Source: Deltaproteobacteria bacterium CG_4_8_14_3_um_filter_43_13 (GTDB lineage Bacteria > Desulfobacterota > UBA8473). Taken from it: a DNA stretch of 17,717 nt. Shown piece after piece: positions 1 to 7,311 of this stretch (its first letter is position 1; every line of letters begins with the position of its first letter). The stretch covers positions 1 to 17,717 of the forward strand of contig PFIF01000066.1 of the NCBI GenBank assembly GCA_002782605.1, read 5' to 3'. The position numbers and the translations under genes are program-made. The notes beneath the pieces were generated by a model. The model saw nothing but the letters and a program-made list of their open reading frames with translations. It had not been told where the DNA came from and did no database searches.

Positions 1-31
1 AGACACCAATTAGCATAGTGGAGGCAATGAG

Positions 32-961
32 ATGACGAAAAAAATACAGGGAACGATATTGCTTCCGGTCAGGCTTAAGGGTTATCCGGAGTTTCTCGAT
101 AACCTCAAGAATCGTATCCGTGAAGTTCAAGTCAAATCCGCGCTTTCAGTCAACCGGGACTTGATTTTGCTTTACTGGGAAATCGGCGATCGCCTTATGG
201 TTACGCAAAAATCCCAGGGATGGGGAGCAGCCGTAATTCCCCAACTGGCAAAAGACTTAAGAAATGATCTGCCCGAGGTAAAGGGATTTTCCGAGCGTAA
301 TATTGGATACATGCTTGCTTTTGCCCGAGAGTATGGTCCGCCGCCAATTTTGCAACAGGCTGTTGCAAAAATTACTACTGAATCTATGACACAGCCAGTG
401 TCACAAATAAGGATCTTGAAAGATAAACCAGTTGCCTTGGAATACATTCTTACCTATTTACCATGGGGTCATAATATTTTGCTCTTGGAAAAGGTGAAAA
501 ATCGCTCTGTTCGTTTGTGGTATGCGAAACAGACTCTTGATAACGGATGGAGCAGAAATGTTTTGCGTATCATGATTGATGCCGGCACGCATAAGCGACA
601 GGGTAAAGCCGTCACAAATTTTGATACCCAATTGCCGCCTACCCAATCGGATCTGGCAAAGCAGACGCTCAAAGACCCGTACCTCTTTGATTTTCTCACC
701 ATTGAACAGCCATTTCACGAGCGCGAATTGGAAACAGGCCTCATTCAACACCTGGAAAGATTTCTTCTGGAACTTGGATCGGGGTTTGCTTTTGTTGGCA
801 GACAAGTCCATTTGGAAGTCGGCGACAGTGATTTTTATTGTCCCACTCGGGGAATGGGAGAAAAACCCTCGCCTTTAGGCGAAGACTTTAGTTTGATCTT
901 TTTGGGGCTGCAAGGGTTCAAGGGGTCCAGGATTCAAGGGTTCAAGGACAAGAATGGATAG
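32..961 (+). pseudogene. DUF1016/YhcG-family PD-(D/E)XK nuclease, 5' part (interrupted)
   Basis: This is the N-terminal domain and the beginning of the C-terminal nuclease domain of a DUF1016 (YhcG) protein. The family is a predicted PD-(D/E)XK nuclease often found beside type I restriction genes. The DUF1016_N signature runs from about residue 20 to 110 (RDLILLYWEIGDRL, then FSERNIGYMLAFAREY), and the nuclease domain begins near residue 210 (DPYLFDFL, then HLERFLLELGSGFAFVGRQ). Homology stops at VGDSDFY (residue 269). After that the frame reads into a repeat insertion and ends at a TAG. The missing part resumes in the same frame at 1031-1037. The start has a GGAGG 8 nt upstream. The intact protein would carry its catalytic acidic residue and the I-E-L-K-like motif across the break, so this piece alone should not be an active nuclease. 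Confidence 0.85.
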
Positions 962-1036
962 CTGTTTTCACTTGACCCCTTGACCCCTCGAATCCTTGAA
1001 CCCTCAAGCCATCGGCTTTAGCCGATGGCAGTTGAC
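839..1036 (+). repeat. Palindromic MITE/REP-like insertion inside the DUF1016 gene
   Basis: Family homology breaks cleanly at TAT (836-838) and resumes at ATT (1037), so about 192-198 bp appear inserted. The insert holds a small hairpin TCGCC-TTTA-GGCGA (869-882), a long imperfect inverted repeat (arm about 912-947 against 971-1006, roughly 28 of 35 positions pairing, rich in GGGTTCAAGG units), and a perfect hairpin GCCATCGGC-TTTA-GCCGATGGC (1008-1029). Both short hairpins share the loop TTTA. There is no transposase gene and no obvious target duplication. Its length is a multiple of three, so the flanking frame is kept, but it carries the TAG that ends the upstream part. It resembles non-autonomous palindromic repeats or REP elements; the family is not identified. 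Confidence 0.75.
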
Positions 1037-1312
1037 ATTGATCTGCTTTTTTATCACCTCAAGCTACGCTGTTTCGTGGTCATAGATCTGAAAATCGGTT
1101 CGTTCAGGGCGGATTATGCCGGTAAGATGAACTTTTATCTGAATGTGGTTGATGACCGTTTAAAGCATCCATCGGATCAGCCCAGCATCGGCCTGATTTT
1201 GTGCCAGGAGAAAAACAGAATTCTTGCCGAATATGCCCTGCGCGGAATGACTAAAGCCATCGGCGTATCGGATGGGCCGCCTATGGAAATTCCGCAAGGA
1301 CGAAGTGGATGA
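1025..1312 (+). pseudogene. DUF1016/YhcG-family nuclease, 3' part (detached, tail replaced)
   Basis: The stretch starting IDLLFYHLKLRCFVV, with VIDLKIGSFRADYAGKMNFYL and HPSDQPSIGLILC after it, is the C-terminal PD-(D/E)XK core of the DUF1016 family. The D-L-K of VIDLK supplies the usual (D/E)xK. It lies in the same frame as the 5' part, so removing the insertion would restore one reading frame. The match ends at about residue 80 (ALRGMTKAIGVS). The usual family C-terminus is missing and the frame runs out-of-register over the tail of a different gene (1263-1376). The ATG at 1025 lies inside the insertion and has no ribosome-binding site, so translation is doubtful. Confidence 0.8.
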
Positions 1313-1376
1313 CTGGGTGAAGACAGGCGGAGCCGCGGAGCCTGATTCTCAGAATTCAGCCTCGGGGAAAAAATGA
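1263..1376 (+). pseudogene. 3' remnant of an HTH_17/excisionase-like DNA-binding gene
   Basis: A second frame, offset from the DUF1016 frame, reads AYRMGRLWKFRKDEVDDWV and then a polar tail to TGA at 1374-1376. The pattern G-R-x-W-(K/R)-F-R-K-x-E-(V/I)-D-x-W is the recognition end of the MerR-like HTH_17 (excisionase/helix-turn-helix) domain. Only about 37 codons remain, and the first helices and a start codon are missing. Its stop overlaps the start of the RtcR-like gene (ATGA, 1373-1376), the arrangement expected of a once intact, translationally coupled gene pair. The join with DUF1016 sequence at about 1262 marks a deletion. Confidence 0.6.
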
Positions 1377-2872
1377 TGGATGTTCTGCTCACATTCACAG
1401 GATTTCATGATCCCTATTTCAAAGGGCTGGTTGACCAGGAGGAACAGCCTGGACCTATCCTTTCCCTGCTGAGCACACGCTTGTTCGATCATATATTTCT
1501 TTTCGACACACCAAGCACCCAATGGGTCACTAGGGAAACGAAGGACATCATTTCAAAGCTCCATCGTGGCAGCAAGGTTCACGTTCTCGAAATCAACCTT
1601 GCTGATCCGACGAATTATCAAGAAATATTCAGGGGACTCAGAACCCACCTTCATCGGATCATCGAGGATTTCACTTCAGCCCGTTTCTTCGTTGCCGTCG
1701 CTTCGGGAACCCCTCATATGCATGCCTGCTGGGTTCTCCTTACCGCCTCCGGCGAAATTCCTGCCCGCATTCTCCATGTGCGACCCCCGCATTTCGTGAC
1801 GAAGGAACACCCGCTCGTGAACGAGGTGGATTTGTCCTCTCGGGAGTTCCCTACCGTTAGGTTCCTGGAGGGGCCGATCACGGTTGAGGAAAGCGAAATC
1901 GATGTCGACTCCGTCAGGGTACAACTCGGCATTGTGGGGGATCACTCCGCGATACAGCGTTCACTCGAGATGGGTGCGATGCTGGCCCCATCACATGCCC
2001 CGATCCTCATTTTGGGGGAGACCGGCACAGGCAAGGAGTTATTCGCCCGGTACATCCACAGATTGAGCGGGAGACCGCGGGAGACCTTCGTTGCCGTTAA
2101 CTGCGCGGCAATTCCGGAAGACCTTGTTGAAAGCCTGCTGTTTGGTCATAAGAAAGGAGCCTTTACGGGCGCGATCAACGACCAGGTTGGTAAGTTCGAC
2201 ACAGCGGACAGAGGGACCCTCTTTCTGGATGAACTCGGCGAGCTTCCGCTGCCGGCACAGGCCAAGTTATTGAGAGTTCTCCAAGATGGACTGGTGGAGC
2301 CAATCGGACAAGCCAAGGCGCACAAAGTTGATGTGCGGATTGTGGGCACGACGAATCGGGATTTGCGTAAGCTGGTAAGACAAGGAAGGTTCCGGGAAGA
2401 CCTCTTCTACAGGCTTAATGTGGGTGAAATTAAACTTCCCCCGCTACGTGAGAGACGCTCCGACATCCCTAAACTGGCGCTTCACATTCTCGACAGGTTG
2501 AATGGTTCGTTGCGCCAACCTAAAAGGCTGTCAGCACAAGCTTTATCTAGACTGCAATCTCATAACTGGGCGGGGAACATTCGCGACCTGGAAAACGTCA
2601 TCGAGCGATCTGTTCGGCTTTGTCGTCATGATGTTCTGGATGCTGATGACCTCCTGATCACGGAGCCGGTCACTTACGCAGACCCTCTGGATGCGCTTCC
2701 CGATCCATATGAAGGTTTCTCTTTGGATGAGTTTCTAGGGAGCGCTCGGAAGCAGATGATTCTCCGGGCACTTGAAGCAGCGAAAGGAAACCAAAGCCAG
2801 GCGGCTCGAATGCTTGGGATCACTCCCCAGGCGGTGCATAAGTTTCTGCAGCAAGCGAAGCCAAAGATTTAA
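1373..2872 (+). CDS. RtcR-like CARF-sigma54 transcriptional activator
   Basis: This is a bacterial enhancer-binding protein of 499 aa with three parts. Residues 3-140 resemble the N-terminal domain of E. coli RtcR, a CARF-type Rossmann domain. They share the pattern of an acidic strand, D-P-x-x-(F/Y)-x-E, then F-V-x-V-x-S-G-T-P (S111-P114), CW-x-LL, and I-P-A-R-I-L with PP. Residues 185-410 are the sigma-54 AAA+ domain: Walker A GETGTGKE (K221), the sigma-54 contact loop GAFTGA (262-267), Walker B LFLDE (D286, E287) and the arginine-finger region FREDLFYRLNV. Residues 472-495 are a Fis-type HTH (NQSQAARMLGITPQAVHKFL). No rtcA or rtcB is present in the window. Immediately downstream are inverted repeats and a -24/-12 promoter facing the restriction operon, so that operon is the likely target. 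It starts at an ATGA overlap with the HTH_17 remnant. Confidence 0.9.
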   Translation: MMDVLLTFTGFHDPYFKGLVDQEEQPGPILSLLSTRLFDHIFLFDTPSTQWVTRETKDIISKLHRGSKVHVLEINLADPTNYQEIFRGLRTHLHRIIEDFTSARFFVAVASGTPHMHACWVLLTASGEIPARILHVRPPHFVTKEHPLVNEVDLSSREFPTVRFLEGPITVEESEIDVDSVRVQLGIVGDHSAIQRSLEMGAMLAPSHAPILILGETGTGKELFARYIHRLSGRPRETFVAVNCAAIPEDLVESLLFGHKKGAFTGAINDQVGKFDTADRGTLFLDELGELPLPAQAKLLRVLQDGLVEPIGQAKAHKVDVRIVGTTNRDLRKLVRQGRFREDLFYRLNVGEIKLPPLRERRSDIPKLALHILDRLNGSLRQPKRLSAQALSRLQSHNWAGNIRDLENVIERSVRLCRHDVLDADDLLITEPVTYADPLDALPDPYEGFSLDEFLGSARKQMILRALEAAKGNQSQAARMLGITPQAVHKFLQQAKPKI

Positions 2873-2885
2873 ACGTGAGTTTAAA

Positions 2886-2909
2886 ATATTTCAACCTGGA
2901 TTGAAATAT
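2886..2909. promoter_or_regulatory. Perfect inverted repeat, candidate activator (UAS) site
   Basis: The arms ATATTTCAA and TTGAAATAT are perfect complements separated by 6 nt (CCTGGA). The centre at about 2897.5 is about 110 nt upstream of the transcription start predicted from the sigma-54 promoter at 2983-2998, within the usual range for enhancer-binding-protein sites. It begins 13 nt after the stop of the RtcR-like gene. The AT-rich stem and the absence of a following T run make a terminator unlikely. The binding partner is inferred from position only. Confidence 0.6.
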
Positions 2910-2946
2910 AGGATGATTAGAAAAAGAACGGAGAAGGAAATAACTT

Positions 2947-2964
2947 AAGCCATTACAATGGCTT
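2947..2964. promoter_or_regulatory. Second perfect inverted repeat upstream of the sigma-54 promoter
   Basis: AAGCCATT and AATGGCTT are perfect 8-bp arms separated by AC. The site lies 18 nt upstream of the -24 element and has a different sequence from the 2886-2909 repeat. It could bind a second regulator, for example the lost HTH_17 protein, or act as a proximal operator. At about -54 it is close for a typical sigma-54 activator site. Confidence 0.45.
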
Positions 2965-2982
2965 GCGCTGATACAGTTGTTG

Positions 2983-2998
2983 TGGCATGGGTATTGCT
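2983..2998 (+). promoter_or_regulatory. Sigma-54 (-24/-12) promoter of the nuclease/restriction operon
   Basis: TGGCATG-N4-TTGCT matches the sigma-54 consensus TGGCACG-N4-TTGCW at all but one defined position, with GG at 2984-2985 and GC at 2996-2997 in the required 10-nt spacing. Transcription would begin near 3009. That leaves a leader of about 44 nt before the ATG at 3053. It lies directly downstream of a gene for a sigma-54 activator, which strengthens the call. Confidence 0.8.
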
Positions 2999-3052
2999 CT
3001 TATTCGGAGACAGAAAGAGAAACTAACAAACCGAAACCAGAAAGGAGCAATC

Positions 3053-3337
3053 ATGTCAACATTTAAGGTTACCGCAATTATCGATGGAGATACTTTCGAT
3101 GTTTCTCCCCAATGGAAGTGGGACAGCCAGACTGGTACCCGCGTTCGCCCGGCAGGCTATGATGCCCCGGAGTTGCACGCCTACGGAGGCCAAGCCGCTA
3201 AGGACAAACTATCGGGACTCATTTATGGGGAACAGGTCGAACTGCGGACGGCTTACAAGGTCGACCGTGGCCGCCTGGTCTGCGAGGTCTATTTTAGAAA
3301 CAAAAATCTCGCAGACTATTTTCCCGAATATCAATAA
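3053..3337 (+). CDS. Small staphylococcal-nuclease-like (SNase/TNase fold) protein
   Basis: This 94-aa protein has the SNase (thermonuclease) pattern: IIDGDTFDV (8-16), RVRPAGYDAPEL (30-41) and VDRGRLVCEVY (70-80). All catalytic positions of staphylococcal nuclease have counterparts: D13 and D37 (metal), E40 (general base), R32 and R74 (phosphate). It lacks the C-terminal helical third of a full domain and ends shortly after KNLADYF, so it is a mini or truncated version. No signal peptide is seen, so a cytoplasmic role is likely. The start at 3053 is chosen because AAAGGAG sits 6 nt upstream; an in-frame ATG at 2987 lies inside the sigma-54 promoter and would precede the transcript. It is the first gene of the operon, 27 nt ahead of hsdR. 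It probably degrades DNA or RNA, but activity is not certain given its length. Confidence 0.8.
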   Translation: MSTFKVTAIIDGDTFDVSPQWKWDSQTGTRVRPAGYDAPELHAYGGQAAKDKLSGLIYGEQVELRTAYKVDRGRLVCEVYFRNKNLADYFPEYQ

Positions 3338-3364
3338 CAGGCAGGGGTATCAGGAGGAGCGCCT

Positions 3365-5644
3365 TTGATAGACCATTCGACTGAAGCAGACGCCAGAATC
3401 GTCGTTGACGAGTTGCTCCGACAAGCGGGGTGGGACCCGGCCGATAAATCGCAGGTGCTCACCGAGGTTTCGATTCGTGACACATCATGGATGGTTGCCG
3501 AACCGGTTGCGCCCTATGGTTTCGAGCCAAGCCGTAAAACTCAAGATGGCGATGATGTGCCGACGGGAAGAGCCGACTATGTGCTCATGAATCGACGCGG
3601 CCGTCCCCTCGCTATCATCGAGGCGAAGCGCACCGCCATTGAACCATATGCGGCAAAACAGCAGGCTCTCCCATATGCCAAGAAAATCGGTTCTCCATTC
3701 ATTTTTTTGACCAATGGCGAGCTTATCTATTTCTGGGACTACGGCAATGATGACGCTCGAATTGTCAATTCGTTCTTTTCCCGGCGTGATCTCGAGCGAC
3801 TGGTGGAAATGCGGACCACCCTCAAGCCGCTCGCGACGATTGAGATTCCCGATTATTACCTCCGACAGGGAGAGACCCGGCAGGTACGGCCCTACCAGCG
3901 GGAAACCATGCAAGCGCTGGATCACGCTGTGGAGCTTGGCAAGCGACGCTTTCTGATCGAGCTACCAACCGGTACGGGTAAGACTGATCTCGTTTCCATC
4001 TATCTCAAGCGGCTCATCCAGGCCGGACGAGCCGAGCGGGTCCTGTTCCTGGTCGACAGAGAGCAGCTCGCCAAACAGGCGCTTGAAGCCCTTCAAGACA
4101 TCTTGACCCAACATGGCAGCTACTGGCTGCGCCCCGGTATGGTTCGACAGGAGCAACAGATCACGGTCTGCCTGCTTCAGACTATGATCAGCCGATATAC
4201 GGATTTCACCAGTGGGTATTTCGATGTAGTGATCGCCGACGAATGTCACCGTTCCATCTATGGTGCCTGGCAGACTGCGCTTACTCATTTCGATGCACTT
4301 CACATCGGGTTGACTGCAACTCCGTCGGCCTATATCGAGAGGAACACTTTTCAGTTTTATCAGTGTCGTGACGGGCAACCGGATTTTGCTTTCCCGATCT
4401 TGAAGGCGTTTCAGGAAGGATATTTGTGCCCGTACAAGTTCGCCACAGGCATTACTCAAATTCTCGCCGAAGGTGCTGAGATCGACGATGAAACCTACGA
4501 CCCGATGGAGTTTGAACGCGAATGGTCAAATGAGGATACCAACAGGAAGATGATGCAGGAGTTCGACCGGCTCGCCTGGGAGAACTACAAAGAGCTTGCC
4601 CCAGGCCAAAAAACCGGACCGGGTAAGACCATCATCTTTGCCATAACCAAACACCATGCCGCCCGGCTGGCTCACTACCTTAACGAATTGCACCCAGAAC
4701 TCAAGGGCCAGTACGCGGAGGTTATTACCAGCGACGTCGCAAACGCCGACGACCTCATCCGCAAGCTCAAGCGCGAGGAGTATCCCCAGGTGGCTGTCAG
4801 CGTCGGCATGCTGGATACCGGTTTCGACTGCCGTGAAGTGCTTCACCTGGTCATGTGCCGTCGCGTGCGCAGCCCCATCCTGTACCAACAGATGCGCGGC
4901 CGTGGAACACGCACCGCGGATCACATCCAGAAGCAGAAGTTCGTCATTTACGACTTCTTTGGCAATCACAAGTATTTCAACGACAGCGACACTGATATCT
5001 TTACCAGCACAGGGCAAGGGCATGTCCCCGGCGGCGAACGCAAACCACCCAGGCCGCCCGGCGATCTCGTTGAGCTTGGTCTCGAAGACGAATGGCTTCA
5101 TGCCGTCACCTACGTCGAGATAGGGCCGGAGGGTGAGAGGTTCGATAAGCGTAATTACGTCACCAATTGGGAGACGAGCGTTCAATCTGCCGTGAAGGAT
5201 GACCCAATCTTCCAGAAGGTGCGCCGAGGGGAACTGCTTACGGAAGAAGAGGAAAAGGCGCTGGTTGACCGGCTCAACCGGCCGGAGATGTACTTCAACG
5301 AGGAGAACCTTCGCCGGGCCTACCGCCAGCCGGGCGGCAATTTGATCGATTTTATCAAGGCAGCCCTGGGTAGCCTCAAGATCAAACCCCGCGAGGAGGA
5401 GTTGACGGAGAACTTTCAGGCTTGGCTGGTAGCGAAATCGATCACACCCCAGCAGGCGCAGTATCTCTCACTCCTCAAGAACCGGGGCATCGCCCGTGGC
5501 CGCATTGAACTGGAGGATTTGTTCCAGCCGCCGCTCTCCATTTTGAATGCGGCAGAGCTGGGCGTTGAGCTCTTCGGCGAGAGGGGCCTTAAGGAAATCA
5601 TTCAGGATTTGAACGAATCAGTTTTTATGAAGAAGGTCGCATAA
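3365..5644 (+). CDS. hsdR: Type I restriction endonuclease subunit R
   Basis: This is the motor and nuclease subunit of a type I restriction-modification complex, 759 aa, in the size range of EcoEI-type R subunits. The N-terminal PD-(D/E)XK nuclease core has D71 in GRADYVL and E86-A-K88 in AIIEAKR. The SF2 helicase follows: Walker A LPTGTGKT (200-207), DECH box (292-295), GLTATP (motif III) and QMRGRGTR (motif VI). The C-terminal part carries the helical domain that contacts the M2S core. It starts at TTG, supported by AGGAGG 7 nt upstream; no better start exists near it. All motifs are intact, so this subunit looks functional. It would cut only when assembled with HsdM and HsdS, and hsdM is frameshifted 9 nt downstream. 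Confidence 0.93.
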   Translation: MIDHSTEADARIVVDELLRQAGWDPADKSQVLTEVSIRDTSWMVAEPVAPYGFEPSRKTQDGDDVPTGRADYVLMNRRGRPLAIIEAKRTAIEPYAAKQQALPYAKKIGSPFIFLTNGELIYFWDYGNDDARIVNSFFSRRDLERLVEMRTTLKPLATIEIPDYYLRQGETRQVRPYQRETMQALDHAVELGKRRFLIELPTGTGKTDLVSIYLKRLIQAGRAERVLFLVDREQLAKQALEALQDILTQHGSYWLRPGMVRQEQQITVCLLQTMISRYTDFTSGYFDVVIADECHRSIYGAWQTALTHFDALHIGLTATPSAYIERNTFQFYQCRDGQPDFAFPILKAFQEGYLCPYKFATGITQILAEGAEIDDETYDPMEFEREWSNEDTNRKMMQEFDRLAWENYKELAPGQKTGPGKTIIFAITKHHAARLAHYLNELHPELKGQYAEVITSDVANADDLIRKLKREEYPQVAVSVGMLDTGFDCREVLHLVMCRRVRSPILYQQMRGRGTRTADHIQKQKFVIYDFFGNHKYFNDSDTDIFTSTGQGHVPGGERKPPRPPGDLVELGLEDEWLHAVTYVEIGPEGERFDKRNYVTNWETSVQSAVKDDPIFQKVRRGELLTEEEEKALVDRLNRPEMYFNEENLRRAYRQPGGNLIDFIKAALGSLKIKPREEELTENFQAWLVAKSITPQQAQYLSLLKNRGIARGRIELEDLFQPPLSILNAAELGVELFGERGLKEIIQDLNESVFMKKVA

Positions 5645-5653
5645 GGAACAACT

Positions 5654-7311
5654 ATGAATCAGGACTTGCGCAGAAAACTGAATCGAATTACCGACATCCT
5701 TTGGGCTGGCGGTGTTACGAACCCGGTTACCTATATCGAACAGATTTCATATCTGATCTACCTCAAGCTGCTCGACGAGGAGGAATCCAGCCGCGAACTT
5801 AAAGAGCGGCTCATGGGCAAGCAAGCCAACGGCAACGGCAAATTGCTCTACCCCAAACAGGCAGAGCGTTTCCGCTGGTCCAAGTGGCGTTTCAAGAGCG
5901 GTACGGACCTGCGCGACTTCGTGCGCGACCATGTTTTCCCCTATATGGCTTCGCTGGTGAAGGAGGAGCCGCAGATCGCCGAGTACTTTCGCGACGCCGT
6001 GCTCGAGGTCGTTGACCCCAACGTGCTCAAGCAGGTGGTGGACGAGATAGACGGCATCGACTTCGCCAAGCTCGGCACCGACGTCAAGGGCGACATCTTC
6101 GAGTACATGCTGACCCATCTGGGGCAGTCCGCCCTGAACGGTCAATTCCGCACACCCCGCCAGATCCGAACCATGATGGTCGAGATGGTGGACCCCAACC
6201 TCGGCGACACGATCTACGACCCGGCTTGCGGCACTGGCGGCTTCCTCATCGACGCCGTCGAGTACATCCTGGCCAGATACTCGACCGAGCCTCAGGAGGT
6301 ACCCATCTACGGCGAGGAGTGGCTGGAAAAGCGCGACCAGTCCATCAAGGAGGCCAAGAAACGTTGCAGACCTACCGTAAGGGCCCGGGCGAAAAGGTTC
6401 CCAATTGGGAGCTTTTGGAGCGGTCCATCTACGGCATCGATGTCTCTCGCCAGATGATGCGCATCGCCATGATGAACCTGGTGCTGCACGGCATCCGCCA
6501 GGCGAACGTCAAGCGCGCCAATACGCTATCCGATATGGGCGGACTGACTGAGGATGACCTCAAACGTCGATACAAGGTAATACTCTCCAATCCACCTTTT
6601 GCCGGCGTACTCCCCAAGGAATCTATCCGTAAATATCTCCCCACCAATTCCAAGAAGAGCGAGCTGCTTTTCCTGGGCATTATGATGGAGGCCCTGGCTC
6701 CGGGCGGCCAATGCGCCGTGGTGGTGCCCGAGGGGCTGCTTTTCGGTTCGACCTCGGCGCATGTGGAGCTCCGGCGCAAGCTGGTAGAGGATTTTGATTT
6801 GCTGGCCGTGGTTTCTCTTCCTGCCGGGGTGTTCAAGCCCTATGCGGGCGTCAAGACCGGAGTTCTGATTTTCAAAAGACCGATTGAAACCACGAAAGAC
6901 ACGAAAAAGAAACATGAAGGTAAGGTATGGTTTTATGAGATAAGGGCGGACGGGTTCGATCCGGACAAGATTTCTGGCGGTGGCCGGCCGGAAACCCCGG
7001 AACGCAATGACATCCCGGACCTGCTTTTCCAGTGGGCTGGGTACAAGAAATCGGGCTTCAAGGACCTCCCCGGCGCAGAGGGTGGAACCCTTCTGCCCAC
7101 TGGAACCGATGAAATACGTTCCTGGTGGACGACAATTAAATCCATCGCGGAGAACGACTATAACCTGGCTGCCGGTCGCTACAAGCCGCAGATTGCCGAA
7201 AAGGCACCGGACGACGACCCAACGCAGTTAATCCGGGAGACGCTCGCCATCGAACGCGACATCGCGAATGGTCTGGAAAAGCTGCTTCAGGAAGTGGAGG
7301 CAGTCGAATGA
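5654..7311 (+). pseudogene. hsdM: Type I DNA adenine methyltransferase subunit M, frameshifted
   Basis: This is the N6-adenine methyltransferase subunit of the type I system, about 552 aa if read through. The N-terminal helical domain (NPVTYIEQISYLIYLKLLDEEE) and SAM motif I DPACGTGG (189-196) are in the first frame. The catalytic motif NPPF (codon at 6589) and the C-terminal part are in another. The frame changes near 6359-6361, where AAG-AA-ACG lacks one base (KEAKK then TLQTYRKGP on the other frame). A lost A in an A run, either real or a sequencing error, explains it; no slippery heptamer is present. Without correction the first frame stops at 6457, before NPPF, so no methyltransferase would be made. 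A repeat-derived peptide interrupts the C-terminal part (6886-6919). The stop overlaps the hsdS start (ATGA). Confidence 0.9.
6886..6919 (+). repeat. Dispersed A-rich repeat unit inserted in frame in hsdM
   Basis: The stretch around ACCACGAAAGACACGAAAA encodes ETTKDTKKKHEG, a lysine-rich peptide between VLIFKRPI and KVWFYEIRADG, two conserved HsdM segments that are normally joined by a short variable loop. The sequence is of a type I have seen as a short interspersed repeat in environmental bacterial genomes (recollection, not searched). Because it is in frame and in a loop it need not abolish function. Confidence 0.5.

Noticed and set aside
839..1036. CRISPR or tandem-repeat array
   Set aside because: The GGGTTCAAGG units are few, irregular and arranged as an inverted repeat without unique spacers.
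1373..2872. Canonical rtcR of an RNA repair operon
   Set aside because: Domain layout matches, but no rtcA or rtcB is present in the window and the adjacent sigma-54 promoter faces the nuclease/restriction operon.
2987..3337. Longer SNase gene starting at ATG 2987
   Set aside because: That ATG overlaps the -24 element of the sigma-54 promoter and lies before the predicted transcript start; ATG 3053 has a good ribosome-binding site.
3962..4459. Minus-strand open frame opposite the hsdR helicase domain
   Set aside because: Shadow of the intact hsdR frame; no family resemblance.
4526..5185. Long minus-strand open frame inside hsdR
   Set aside because: It is antisense to conserved helicase motifs, has no ribosome-binding site and no recognisable domain; GC-rich codon use explains it.
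6356..6363. Programmed ribosomal frameshift in hsdM
   Set aside because: The site (AAG AAA CGT) is not an X-XXY-YYZ slippery sequence and no downstream stem is evident; a one-base loss is simpler.
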